From Hymenobacter caeli (GTDB lineage: Bacteria > Bacteroidota > Bacteroidia > Cytophagales > Hymenobacteraceae), in assembly GCF_013294115.1 (NCBI RefSeq), contig NZ_JABSNP010000014.1, positions 62,001 through 126,000 on the forward strand: a stretch of DNA of 64,000 nucleotides, in the 5' to 3' direction. The notes under the pieces were generated by a model that was given only the letters and a program-made list of their open reading frames with translations, was not told the origin of the DNA and did not search any database. The first letter of the stretch is position 1. Every line of letters begins with the position of its first letter. The position numbers and the translations under genes were made by a program. This document shows, piece by piece, positions 37,182 through 45,150 of the stretch.

Positions 37182-38483
37182 TCACTGATTATTCTTAAGT
37201 GTGCGTTTTATTTTTATCACTGCAAATAATATATTCATGACTATTTGGACTACCTCGATAGATATACCTAGGAATAAAACACCTCGTAAGGTTTTAATAT
37301 TTAATACAACGGCAGCTAGTATAGTAGTAGCTATATTAATTGATATCGCAATTAATGGTTTGATAGCCCAACCTCTGCTTGTGTAAAGTGAGTAAGAAAT
37401 ACCAGCAATTAGAGCTCCACAGCTTGAAATCACACTTAACAGAAGTTCTGTTCTGAGTCCAGCATATCCCTTGCCCAACACCCAAAGTATTTGCGTCGGA
37501 AATAAATAAACTATCCCTACAACACAAGCGCTGAAAGCAAATAATAACGCTTGAATAGCAAGAAATTTTCGGAGCATGTCCTTAGAATTTTTTTCAAGTC
37601 TTGCGAACCGGGGAGTTATCACCATTCCGAACACAGTTGTGAAAATACTAAGTACCATTGTCAGCCTTCCTAAAGCCCCAACTTGCGCCAGAGAAGTCGT
37701 GTTGCCAAAAACTGAAATAAGCCAAATCGTTGTTTGGCTAGATACACAGTAGTATATGGAATAAGGTAGTATGCGTTTAACAAAAGTTAAAATTTCTTTG
37801 CGGATAGCTGGGTCAGGGTACTGATTTATTTCGGCATAGCCAGCAGAGATTTTGCGTAACCTTAGGTTTACCCAAATTTGAGGTATTCCAGCCGCCAAAA
37901 TTATCATGAAAGCTAATGGAAAAGTGAACAGGACTAGTACTACAATGATTAAGCGTCCTACGTTGGCACCTAATTCATTTTTTTGTACGCTTGTAATATC
38001 TTGCTTTAATTTAGGCGCTACTTGAAGCAAGCCGTCCGATAGCGATGTGATAAATGCAGGTACAAGTGCCAAAATTAATAGTCCAGACATTAACCAGCTT
38101 GCTCCATGTAAGCGTAGCAAATAAAGCAATGTAGGGGTGGCCAAAAGCAAGCTGCCAATAGCGAATTTTTTCCTTAAATCTAGCCCTGTTGCTATTACCA
38201 GACCGAGTTTTTCTTTGCTTTGCCAAACCTGTCCTCCCTGCGCTAATACTCCTGTAGTTATTCCCCCGTCCGCCAAAATGAGCATGGTCCCCAGTGTGGT
38301 ATTTATGAGGGTGTATAATGCGTACTCCTTGGTTGGTAACAAGCGAATAATCAAAACTCCGCTTAGTAAACTTAACGCGCTGATAATCGATTGAATGCTG
38401 CCAGTGATAAAGGCTAGTTTGCCTAATGCAGCAGATTTGATATAATACTTATTAGAAGTTAGGCGCTGAACAACTGTATTCAT
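37182..38483 (-). CDS. Polysaccharide/oligosaccharide flippase (Wzx/MOP family)
   Basis: The 433-residue integral membrane protein has about 12 transmembrane helices. Its early segment LSLLSGVLIIRLLPTKEYALYTLINT is characteristic of the polysaccharide synthase branch of the MOP superfamily. Such proteins flip undecaprenyl-linked repeat units across the inner membrane. The gene is AT-rich relative to most of the window and lacks neighbouring glycosyltransferases or polymerase. It may be a stranded part of a once larger capsule locus. An excellent promoter lies upstream. Confidence 0.85.
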   Translation of the reverse strand: MNTVVQRLTSNKYYIKSAALGKLAFITGSIQSIISALSLLSGVLIIRLLPTKEYALYTLINTTLGTMLILADGGITTGVLAQGGQVWQSKEKLGLVIATGLDLRKKFAIGSLLLATPTLLYLLRLHGASWLMSGLLILALVPAFITSLSDGLLQVAPKLKQDITSVQKNELGANVGRLIIVVLVLFTFPLAFMIILAAGIPQIWVNLRLRKISAGYAEINQYPDPAIRKEILTFVKRILPYSIYYCVSSQTTIWLISVFGNTTSLAQVGALGRLTMVLSIFTTVFGMVITPRFARLEKNSKDMLRKFLAIQALLFAFSACVVGIVYLFPTQILWVLGKGYAGLRTELLLSVISSCGALIAGISYSLYTSRGWAIKPLIAISINIATTILAAVVLNIKTLRGVLFLGISIEVVQIVMNILFAVIKIKRTLKNNQ

Positions 38484-38516
38484 AATAATAAAAATAAAAC
38501 TTCAAAAATCTTTTTG

Positions 38517-38547
38517 CAAAGATATACTTTTAACTTCATTTAACAAC
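38517..38547 (-). promoter_or_regulatory. Promoter of the flippase/acetyltransferase operon
   Basis: On the minus strand GTTG (38544-38547), a 19-bp spacer and TATCTTTG (38517-38524) fit TTTG-N19-TANNTTTG with one mismatch. The ATG is 33 bp downstream. Confidence 0.7.
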
Positions 38548-38793
38548 TCATGTCACGTGTTGGCAACCCGGCGTGGCAGCTAATTAGGCCATGCACGAGC
38601 GTTTTGCACTGTGGAAGCGTTTCGGTATCAATCTTCTTTAGCCTAAATTTAATGGAAGATTAATATTTATAATTGCTCGTTAGTAACTTGAAAAGTTTAG
38701 GGAAATAGGAAATAGAGTAAAATAAAAAGGATCAGTGAGTTGCGTGCAGAGGTCTTGAGCCCCAATTTGTTTTATGATAGATTGAATGCCATC

Positions 38794-38950
38794 AATCTCT
38801 TACTGACCCGCAATGGCAAGTTATTGCTCCGTTGCTGCCAGTGCACCGCAAATGCCTGCGGCAAATACTCGATGCGGTGAGTTGCTTCTACCGTACCGGC
38901 CGCCAGTAGCACTCTTCGCCCATCGCCTTTCCAACGCAAGGAAATGTTAA
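38794..38950 (+). pseudogene. IS5-family transposase N-terminal remnant
   Basis: One plus-strand frame reads QVIAPLLPVHRKCLRQILDA, then VSCFYRTGRQ, a stop, and HSSPIAFPTQGN. This matches the N-terminal domain of IS5-group transposases, where WxxIAPLLP, a KRxLRxILDAVFYxLRTGCQW segment and a P(x)DFPxW motif occur in this order. The piece ends abruptly near 38950 and has a stop in the conserved QW region. The rest of the element is missing. Confidence 0.65.
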
Positions 38951-39185
38951 AATAAGAATAACTTGACAGCAACTGCAGTGGATAAACTAATAATTTTTGT
39001 CATTTTCGAGAGAAATATCGTGAAACAGCATCTAAATGGCGTGTGTCTTATTAATATCTACTAATTGATAAATGAAGTATTGCTTCGGGATTGCTTTAGT
39101 GAGACGTTCTTAATCACAATGAATGCGAAAAATGTTGATACTATTGGGCTTACTCACGGTAAATAATAAGAGAGTAATGAGTGCG
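38951..39185. other. AT-rich gap in the IS graveyard
   Basis: About 235 bp of AT-rich sequence between the IS5 remnant and the orphan sorting domain. I see no gene or repeat in it. Confidence 0.35.
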
Positions 39186-39351
39186 CTACCGCAGCAGCAC
39201 CCCCCGCGCCAGTACGCCGCCCGTGCCCAGGGCCCTAACCGTGTGGACGGCCGGCGCTAAGCCGCTCAAATATAACTCCGCCGAAACGCTGCTTCCGAGG
39301 CGGCGCAGTACCACCTGTCTAAGGCGTTGGGCATTATAAAATCTGAGTCAA
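39186..39351 (-). pseudogene. Orphan T9SS type A C-terminal sorting-domain fragment
   Basis: The 55-codon open fragment reads LRFYNAQRLRQVVLRRLGSS and ends with VRALGTGGVLARGVLLR and a stop. It parallels the last residues of the subtilase encoded at 40188 (VRALGVGGVLARGVVRR), and the two regions are similar at DNA level too. It has no start, signal peptide or upstream domain, and a stop lies just before LRF. It is the surviving 3' end of a T9SS substrate gene whose front was lost, probably through IS activity. Confidence 0.7.
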
Positions 39352-39400
39352 TGGCTACAATAGCAGCATTTAGAAATGTTCAATGCGTTGTAAATTAATA

Positions 39401-39446
39401 AAAAGGCCCCATCCGCTGCGAATGACGCAACGAACGGGGGCCTTAT
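39401..39446 (-). terminator. Hairpin terminator of the DUF4142 gene
   Basis: AAGGCCCC (39403-39410) pairs with GGGGCCTT (39437-39444); weaker pairing continues inside. On the minus strand it is followed by TTTT and begins 17 bp past the stop of the DUF4142 gene. Confidence 0.65.
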
Positions 39447-39462
39447 AATAGCGTTTGGCTCT

Positions 39463-40053
39463 TTACTTCATAGCGGACAGCAGCTGCTTGGCTTCGGCCA
39501 TGTGTTTCTGGTCGTCGTCCACCATTTTCTGCACGTAGGTTTTTAGGGCCGGATCCTGCGAGTTTTTGATGAGGTCCTGGGCTTTGCTGATGGCCTTGTC
39601 ATTCACGTCGGCCATGTCGTTGAGGTACTTCTTATCGAAGTCCGCACCGGCTTTTTCGCCCTGAAGCTTGGCCAGCATGTCTTGGCTGTCGGCGTTCAGG
39701 GTGGGGGGCAGGGTGATGTTGCGCTTAGCGGCTTCATCCTTCATTGCGGCCTCGTCCTTGGCGTGAGTGCTCACCGTTTGGGTAGCGTATTGTTTCACGG
39801 CGGGGCTGGTGGCGCGGGTGGCGGCGGCTTGGCTCAGCTCAAATTCGGTGCGGCCGGTGTTGGCCAAGTCTACCATGTAGTCCGTCACGTCCTTGGTGTC
39901 GGTTTTAGAGCCGGCGGCGGTAGCCACGGTGCCGTTGTCCACTTTTTGGTCGTTCACGTCTTTGGCAGTGGCGGTGCTATCGGGCTTTGACGAGCAGCTG
40001 GTGCCAAACAACATGCCGGCAACTAACAAAGCGGGGAGGGCGATTTTTTTCAT
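39463..40053 (-). CDS. DUF4142 lipoprotein
   Basis: The 196-residue predicted lipoprotein has the lipobox LFGTSC (Cys20), a Lys/Asp/Thr-rich spacer (about 21-55) and a DUF4142 four-helix, ferritin-like domain (about 58-196). The domain has GRTEFELSQAAATRA, YATQTVSTHAKDE and a final YVQKMVDDDQKHMAEAKQLL. The family is widespread in soil bacteria; its exact role is unknown, though it is often linked to stress. It is encoded alone. Confidence 0.88.
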   Translation of the reverse strand: MKKIALPALLVAGMLFGTSCSSKPDSTATAKDVNDQKVDNGTVATAAGSKTDTKDVTDYMVDLANTGRTEFELSQAAATRATSPAVKQYATQTVSTHAKDEAAMKDEAAKRNITLPPTLNADSQDMLAKLQGEKAGADFDKKYLNDMADVNDKAISKAQDLIKNSQDPALKTYVQKMVDDDQKHMAEAKQLLSAMK

Positions 40054-40187
40054 TGTTGAGGTTATAATTAGATGAATTATAGACCTTTGAACGGATAAAC
40101 TTTCATCTAGTTCTTAAGGATAGCTTAAGATAATCGGCCTGGCCGGTATCATTTCGCTACCCATTGGCTCGGTTCAACTGGGCCTGC

Positions 40188-43001
40188 CTACCGCCGTACC
40201 ACCCCCCGCGCCAGCACGCCGCCCACACCCAGGGCCCTAACCGTGTAGAAACCTGGGGCCAGGTCCGTCAAATCCAGGTCTGTCGAAGCGCCGTGGCTGG
40301 GGCGGCGCAGCACCGTTTGGCCTAGGGCGTTTAGCATCTGGATTTCGGTGAGGCCAAAGCCGGTAGGTAGTTCCACGCGCAGGGGGCCGGTGGTGGGGTT
40401 GGGGTACACGGCGAAGCCAAGCTTGGCGGCCGTGGCCCGCGCGGGCAGCAGCGTGGCGTAGGCGAGGCGGGCCGCGTCGGCGGCGGCTTGTAGCTCGGGT
40501 AAAGTGCGGGCGGCCAATACGGCAAAGGCCGCTACCACCGAGTCGCCGGGGGCCAGGTGGGCCAAGCGGGTGCCGACCACCTGCGACACGTCGGCCCCGG
40601 TGGGCAGGCCGGCGGTGCGCTGGGCGCGGGCGGTGCCGCTGCTCACGGTGAGGTACTTTTCGGCGGGCGAGAAGCCATCGGCCAGGCGCACGGGGCTGCC
40701 GGCGGGGGCGTTGTTGTCGAGCGAGTACACGGCCGGGGCCCCGCCGCGTAGCAGCTGCACCCCGGCAAATACGCGGGACGCCACGGGGTCGTAGCAGTAG
40801 CCCAGGGCCCGGGCCGTGTCGTAGGCGGCCACGTTGCGGCCGGGGGCCCCGGGCAGGTCCCAGTCCATGAACAGGCCCGCGCAGAGGGGCTTCAGCGTGT
40901 CGGCGGTGAGGTTGCGCAAGGTGTATTCGAGCACCACGAAGTTTTGGCGGGGGGCCGTGGCCCAAGCGTAGGCCCGCTGGCGCACCCGCACGCCCACCGA
41001 GCGGGCGGCTGCGCCAGCCGCGGGCACGGTGTCCTGAAACGTGCCCTGAAACTGCTGGTCGGCGCGGGGCCCGGCCGGGCGGGCGGCCAGTTGAGCCGTG
41101 CTGAAAAACGACTGCCGGGTGTTGGCCCCGGTGCTGCGCAGGCGGTCGGCCACGCGGGTGGGGGAGGTGGCCAGCAACAGGCCGCCTTCGCTCAGCAGGG
41201 GCACGTCGTCCTGGTACGAGGCCCCTTCGCCGAGGGTGGCGGCGAGGTCGTCGTAGCCCAGCTTGCCGCGGCTGGTCACGCTCAGGTGCAGGTCGCCGGC
41301 GTCCAGGGTCACGTAGTCGGGGTTCAGCAGCAGGTCCACGTACTGGTCGGTTTGGTAGCCGCCGGCCCCGCTGATGCGGTAGCGCAGGGTGGCCAGGGTG
41401 TTCAGCGGCACGCCGGTGGCGGCCACGGCCAGGGCAAAGGGGGCGGCGGCGTTGTCGGCGGTGGCCAGCGTGGCCAGGCTGCCCACGGCAAACGAGCCCT
41501 GCGTGACGGCCACGTAGGGCGAGAGCGAGCTGAGCGTGACGGTGACGTCGGCCACGGGCAGCAGCAGGTTTTGCACGGTGGCCGCCAGGCGCAGGGCCGT
41601 GCCGGGCGCGTAGGCCCGGCGCACGGGGTCGAAGGCGGCAGCCGTCACGCGCACCTCGCGGGCGGGGGCCACTACGGCCCGGTACACGTTCAGGCGGCCG
41701 GAGCCCAGGCGGCCGGCGTAGGGAGCGTTGCCGGGCACGGCGTCCACGGGGTCGGCGGTTTGGCGCAGCTGGGCGGCCACCTGGGCGGCGGTGTAGGCCG
41801 GAAACCGCTGCCGCACCAGCAGCGCCGCCGCCCCCACCAGCGGGGCCGCAAACGAGGTGCCGCCCACGGCGATGTAGTCGGCATCGGGTGGGCCCGACGA
41901 GTTGGTGCCCAGGTAGCCGTAGGTGGTAAGAATGTCAATGCCCGGGGCTACCAGGTCGAGGCGCCGCGAGTAGGTAGCATTGGGGCTTTTGCGGTCCGCG
42001 TAATCCACGCCCGACACCGACAGCACGTGGTCGTAGGACGCCGGGTAAAAGAGCAAATCGGCGTTGGTGTTGCCGGCAGCGGCCACCAGCACGGCGTCGC
42101 GGTTCACGGCGGCGTAGGTGCACACGTCCTGCTCGAACCTGGAGTAGCCCCCCGCGCCGCCCCACGACATGTTGATGACCTGGCAACCGTGGTCGGCAGC
42201 GTACACGATGGCCTCGTAGCCGGCGAACGCGCCATTGGGCGTATTCGGGTAAATGTTCAGGGGCAGGAACCGGCAGTTGAAGCCCGCCCCCGCGATGCCG
42301 CGGCCGTTGTCGGCCTGGGCCGTGGCCACGCCCGCCACCAGCGAGCCGTGGTCGATGGCGGGGTCGAAACCCGCGTCGTTGTCGTTGTCGGCCAGGTCCC
42401 AGCCGGTGAAATTGTCCACGTAGCCGTCGTGGTCGTCGTCGACGCCGTTCACGGGGTCGGCGTAGTTGTGCTTCACCTGGTGGCGCAGGTCTTCGTGGGT
42501 GAGGCGCACCCCGCCGTCGGTGATGCCGATGACGAGCGTGCTGTCGCCGCGCACCACGTCCCAGGCCCGGTAGGCGCGGATGGTTTTCAGGTAGTACTGG
42601 CCCTGGGCCCCGACGGCCAGGGCCGAGTCGGCCAGCGGGTCGTTGGGCTGGTACAGGGGCTGGCGCACGTACAGCGGCTCCACGTACTCCACCACCCCGG
42701 TGCCCAGCAGCACGGCCCGGGCGCGGGCCAGGGCCAGCCCGGGCGGCACGGCCAGCTGGTACACCGCCAGCAGGTCCACGGCCCCGGGCTTCTCCAGGTC
42801 CTGCGGCAGCGCGTGCGGAAACTTCTGCTGCCAGTCGGTAGCCCCCAGCTGCCGCAGGGCCCCGGCCAGGGCGGCCGGTGCGCCCCCGGGCCGCAGCTTC
42901 ACCACCAGCCGGCCCGGAATGGTGGGCGGCCCGTCGGCGGCCCGCGCGGCCTGCGCCCACAGCAGCAATAGCAACCAGCAGATACGTAATGTTTTATCCA
43001 T
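40188..43001 (-). CDS. S8 family subtilisin-like protease with T9SS type A sorting domain
   Basis: This is an extracellular serine protease of 937 residues. The signal peptide (1-22) is followed by a propeptide-like region (about 25-115). The catalytic Asp is in GITDGGVRLTHED (Asp162), His in DHGSLVAG (His218), the oxyanion Asn in AAGN (Asn311) and Ser in GGTSFAAP (Ser383). Residues 440-850 form beta-rich accessory domains. The last 85 residues, from VYPNPTTGPLRVEL to LARGVVRR, are a type A signal for type IX secretion. The start is followed by a normal n-region (MDKTLRICW). Confidence 0.93.
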   Translation of the reverse strand: MDKTLRICWLLLLLWAQAARAADGPPTIPGRLVVKLRPGGAPAALAGALRQLGATDWQQKFPHALPQDLEKPGAVDLLAVYQLAVPPGLALARARAVLLGTGVVEYVEPLYVRQPLYQPNDPLADSALAVGAQGQYYLKTIRAYRAWDVVRGDSTLVIGITDGGVRLTHEDLRHQVKHNYADPVNGVDDDHDGYVDNFTGWDLADNDNDAGFDPAIDHGSLVAGVATAQADNGRGIAGAGFNCRFLPLNIYPNTPNGAFAGYEAIVYAADHGCQVINMSWGGAGGYSRFEQDVCTYAAVNRDAVLVAAAGNTNADLLFYPASYDHVLSVSGVDYADRKSPNATYSRRLDLVAPGIDILTTYGYLGTNSSGPPDADYIAVGGTSFAAPLVGAAALLVRQRFPAYTAAQVAAQLRQTADPVDAVPGNAPYAGRLGSGRLNVYRAVVAPAREVRVTAAAFDPVRRAYAPGTALRLAATVQNLLLPVADVTVTLSSLSPYVAVTQGSFAVGSLATLATADNAAAPFALAVAATGVPLNTLATLRYRISGAGGYQTDQYVDLLLNPDYVTLDAGDLHLSVTSRGKLGYDDLAATLGEGASYQDDVPLLSEGGLLLATSPTRVADRLRSTGANTRQSFFSTAQLAARPAGPRADQQFQGTFQDTVPAAGAAARSVGVRVRQRAYAWATAPRQNFVVLEYTLRNLTADTLKPLCAGLFMDWDLPGAPGRNVAAYDTARALGYCYDPVASRVFAGVQLLRGGAPAVYSLDNNAPAGSPVRLADGFSPAEKYLTVSSGTARAQRTAGLPTGADVSQVVGTRLAHLAPGDSVVAAFAVLAARTLPELQAAADAARLAYATLLPARATAAKLGFAVYPNPTTGPLRVELPTGFGLTEIQMLNALGQTVLRRPSHGASTDLDLTDLAPGFYTVRALGVGGVLARGVVRR

Positions 43002-43212
43002 ATTTTATCAAAACCAGGAAGCGTCTAAACTCCTTGATTATGGGTAAAATACGGCATTTTTTGAGTGGTTGGCAAATTCTGCACCCGGCGAATATGCAAT
43101 ATTTTGTCGTTTGTTGCCGGACTGCTATTTTTTCTCTGAAACGTGTAATGGCAAGCGCGGGCCGCCCGCCGCACCGCGCGGCAAATGGCCCGCGCGGCGG
43201 GCTTGGCGGGGC

Positions 43213-43503
43213 TTAAAGGAGGTTGCGCAAGTCCTCGCGCAGCGCCTCAACACCGCGCCAGATGCTGGCCCAGGTCCCCGGCTCGGCCGCGCCGGCATCG
43301 GCGTGCTCTGTGAGTTGGGCGGCGAGGCGGGCGCGTTTGGCCTCCAGGGCGTCGGCGTGGGCCTGGTACGTGGCGGGCGAGCCGGCGGCCGTGGCGTGGG
43401 CCCGCTGGCGCAGGGTGTGGATTTTGGCGTCCAACTCCTCAAGGGCCAGGCGCAAATCGGCGGCGGAAAGGTGCGGGGCGGGGGCAGCGGCGGGGTTGGA
43501 CAT
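43213..43503 (-). CDS. Small alpha-helical protein of unknown function
   Basis: The 96-residue product begins MSNPAAAPAPHLSAADLRLA and is dominated by a heptad-like helix (LALEELDAKIHTLRQRA, then ADALEAKRARLAAQL), suggesting a coiled coil. The C-terminus has TWASIWRGVEALREDLRNL. It is Ala-rich and soluble. No family is recognised. ATG 43503 is preferred over a codon ten residues upstream. Confidence 0.55.
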   Translation of the reverse strand: MSNPAAAPAPHLSAADLRLALEELDAKIHTLRQRAHATAAGSPATYQAHADALEAKRARLAAQLTEHADAGAAEPGTWASIWRGVEALREDLRNLL

Positions 43504-43569
43504 GGCGCGGGGGAGTGGGAAAGGCAGAACCAATGTACTGCCGCCGGCCCCGAAAAGACGTGCCCGCCG

Positions 43570-44127
43570 CTACCCGGGGCCCCAGGTGCGCGGCAGGCCC
43601 GCCTCGCGGGCCAGCGGCGCGGCCCCCGACTGCCACAGGGCCCCCAGCACCGCGGTGGCAGTGGCAGCCAGCTCCAGGTGATAATCGTCGTGCAGGCGCT
43701 GGCTGAGCCGGAGGGCCTCCTGGGCGCGGCGCACCAGGTGCTGGAGCAGCGGCTGGCTGGGCCCGTGCAGCCGCGCCACGGTGGGGCCCTGGTGCCGGAA
43801 CACGTTGGCCAGCAGGCGCCAGCTCAGCTCGGCCTCCCCAAATACATCCTCGGTAATCTTGGCGTGGTAGGCTAGCCGGGCCTGCACCTGCCGCAGCACC
43901 ACGAGCAAGTCGTTGGGCGTTTGGTGGAAGCCCCGCACCGGGTCATCGACCAGGGCCCGCAGGGCGGCGCGGCGGGTGTCCAGCGCGTCGGGGCCCTCTA
44001 GCAGGCGGTAGGCGAGCTGTTCGGTCAGCACCGCGTCCTGCGCCACGAGGCGGGCGAGGAGCTGGTCTTTTTCCCGTTGCGGCAGTTGGAGCAGGGCTCG
44101 GCGCAGGTCGGGCGGGAGGGCGGGCAT
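43570..44127 (-). CDS. Hypothetical alpha-helical protein
   Basis: The 185-residue product is Leu-, Arg- and Ala-rich. It opens with MPALPPDLRRALLQLPQREK and then helices containing DQLLARLVAQDAVLTEQLAY. The middle has RALVDDPVRGFHQTPNDLLV. Nothing catalytic is visible and no signal peptide is present. It resembles no family I can name. It lies between two other hypothetical genes on the same strand, with gaps of 66 and 39 bp, so a loose operon is possible. Confidence 0.55.
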   Translation of the reverse strand: MPALPPDLRRALLQLPQREKDQLLARLVAQDAVLTEQLAYRLLEGPDALDTRRAALRALVDDPVRGFHQTPNDLLVVLRQVQARLAYHAKITEDVFGEAELSWRLLANVFRHQGPTVARLHGPSQPLLQHLVRRAQEALRLSQRLHDDYHLELAATATAVLGALWQSGAAPLAREAGLPRTWGPG

Positions 44128-44166
44128 TAAGGCAGCTAGGAGGAAATATGCCCTAAATAACGCGGA

Positions 44167-44889
44167 TTACGGCGTTTGAGTGCTGCGCCGGGGCCCCATT
44201 ATCCGCCAGCCGCCGAGCGCGACAATCGCCGCTAGGAACCACATGGAGGCGCGCCACTCGGGTTGTAAAAGCATTTGCCAGCTCTCGGTGTGAATTTGAA
44301 ATAACGGCCACCAATTATTTATGTCGGTAAGACGAGTCCATAATGGAATTTGGGGCGCTGTGTACCGAGTCCAAACGACATCTGACCCAAATTCATAGTC
44401 GCCTCGATGACGGGGCTTAACAATAGTATAAAAAGTCACAGGTTTATTAATGATGTCTAACCAATATCGCTTGCTCTTTTCGCGGTTCATTAAGTCCAAT
44501 ACGAAGACCAAATCCTTATAATGGGCCGTAGGTGCAAAGCGCACGCGGACCCCGCCATGATGCGCAGAGTCGGCCATCATGGTGCGCACATCATTGGTTA
44601 TACCAGCATATTCGTGTGCTTTACCTTCTGGTTTTCCGGTAATGTAATTATCGCGCCAAGGGCCCATAGAGCGGACTTTGGCTGAAGAAGGCAGAATAAA
44701 AGGCCCAGTTTCTGAGTGTTTAGAAAGTGGAAGCACAGGCATCGTCAATTGCATCACGCTTTTCAATTTCAGCCATTCCCGCCAGGGCCCCAGCGCCACG
44801 CAGCCCAGCCACAGCAAGCCCGCCAGTGCCAGCAGGCCCGGGGGAAACAGCAGGGGGCGGCGGTAGCGGCGCGGCAGGTAGAAGTGCAT
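44167..44889 (-). CDS. Hypothetical bitopic/two-helix membrane protein
   Basis: The 240-residue product has an N-terminal transmembrane helix (about 14-34, PPGLLALAGLLWLGCVALGP), a large extracytoplasmic domain and a C-terminal helix (about 215-232, SMWFLAAIVALGGWRIM). The soluble part has YITGKPEGKAHEYAG and DLVFVLDLMNREKSKRYWLD, a Lys-rich, less GC-rich stretch. The overall layout resembles ExbD-like anchors, but the motifs do not match, so no family is assigned. Confidence 0.6.
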   Translation of the reverse strand: MHFYLPRRYRRPLLFPPGLLALAGLLWLGCVALGPWREWLKLKSVMQLTMPVLPLSKHSETGPFILPSSAKVRSMGPWRDNYITGKPEGKAHEYAGITNDVRTMMADSAHHGGVRVRFAPTAHYKDLVFVLDLMNREKSKRYWLDIINKPVTFYTIVKPRHRGDYEFGSDVVWTRYTAPQIPLWTRLTDINNWWPLFQIHTESWQMLLQPEWRASMWFLAAIVALGGWRIMGPRRSTQTP

Positions 44890-45000
44890 AATTAGGAACT
44901 TTGGGTCCGGCGGTGAAATTAATGAAGCTAACGGCGGCGGTTGGCGTAAAATTGCCGTACCGGCCCCAGGGGCTTCCGTCCCAGGTCCGCCGCATGCAGC

Positions 45001-45124
45001 GCCTCACCCCCTAGCCCCCTCTCCGTTGGAGAGGGGGAACTAGCTGCTAGTCTTAGCTTCTAAAATCTAGAATTAGCGCTAGTTCCCCCCGCTCCTTTTC
45101 GGAGAGGGGGCTAGGGGGTGAGGC
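45001..45124. repeat. Nested palindromic repeat with CCCCTAGCCCCCTCTCC arms
   Basis: The outer left arm starts GCCTCACCCCCTAGCCCCCT at 45001 and pairs with the right arm ending at 45124. Each arm is itself a hairpin (CCCCCTCTCC with GGAGAGGGGG; the right arm has CTCC with GGAG). The centre is AT-rich with TCTAGA-like words. It overlaps the untranslated leader of the TonB receptor gene. Elements with this CCTAGCCCCCTCTCC word are known to me from many bacteria as dispersed intergenic palindromes. Confidence 0.75.
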
Positions 45125-45150
45125 GGCCCCCGCCCCGGTACAAACCATCC

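Noticed and set aside
40944..42971. Long plus-strand ORF of 675 codons
   Set aside because: Antisense shadow of the subtilase gene; composition is dominated by Gly, Val and His from reverse-strand GC-rich codons, and the minus-strand gene has all catalytic motifs.
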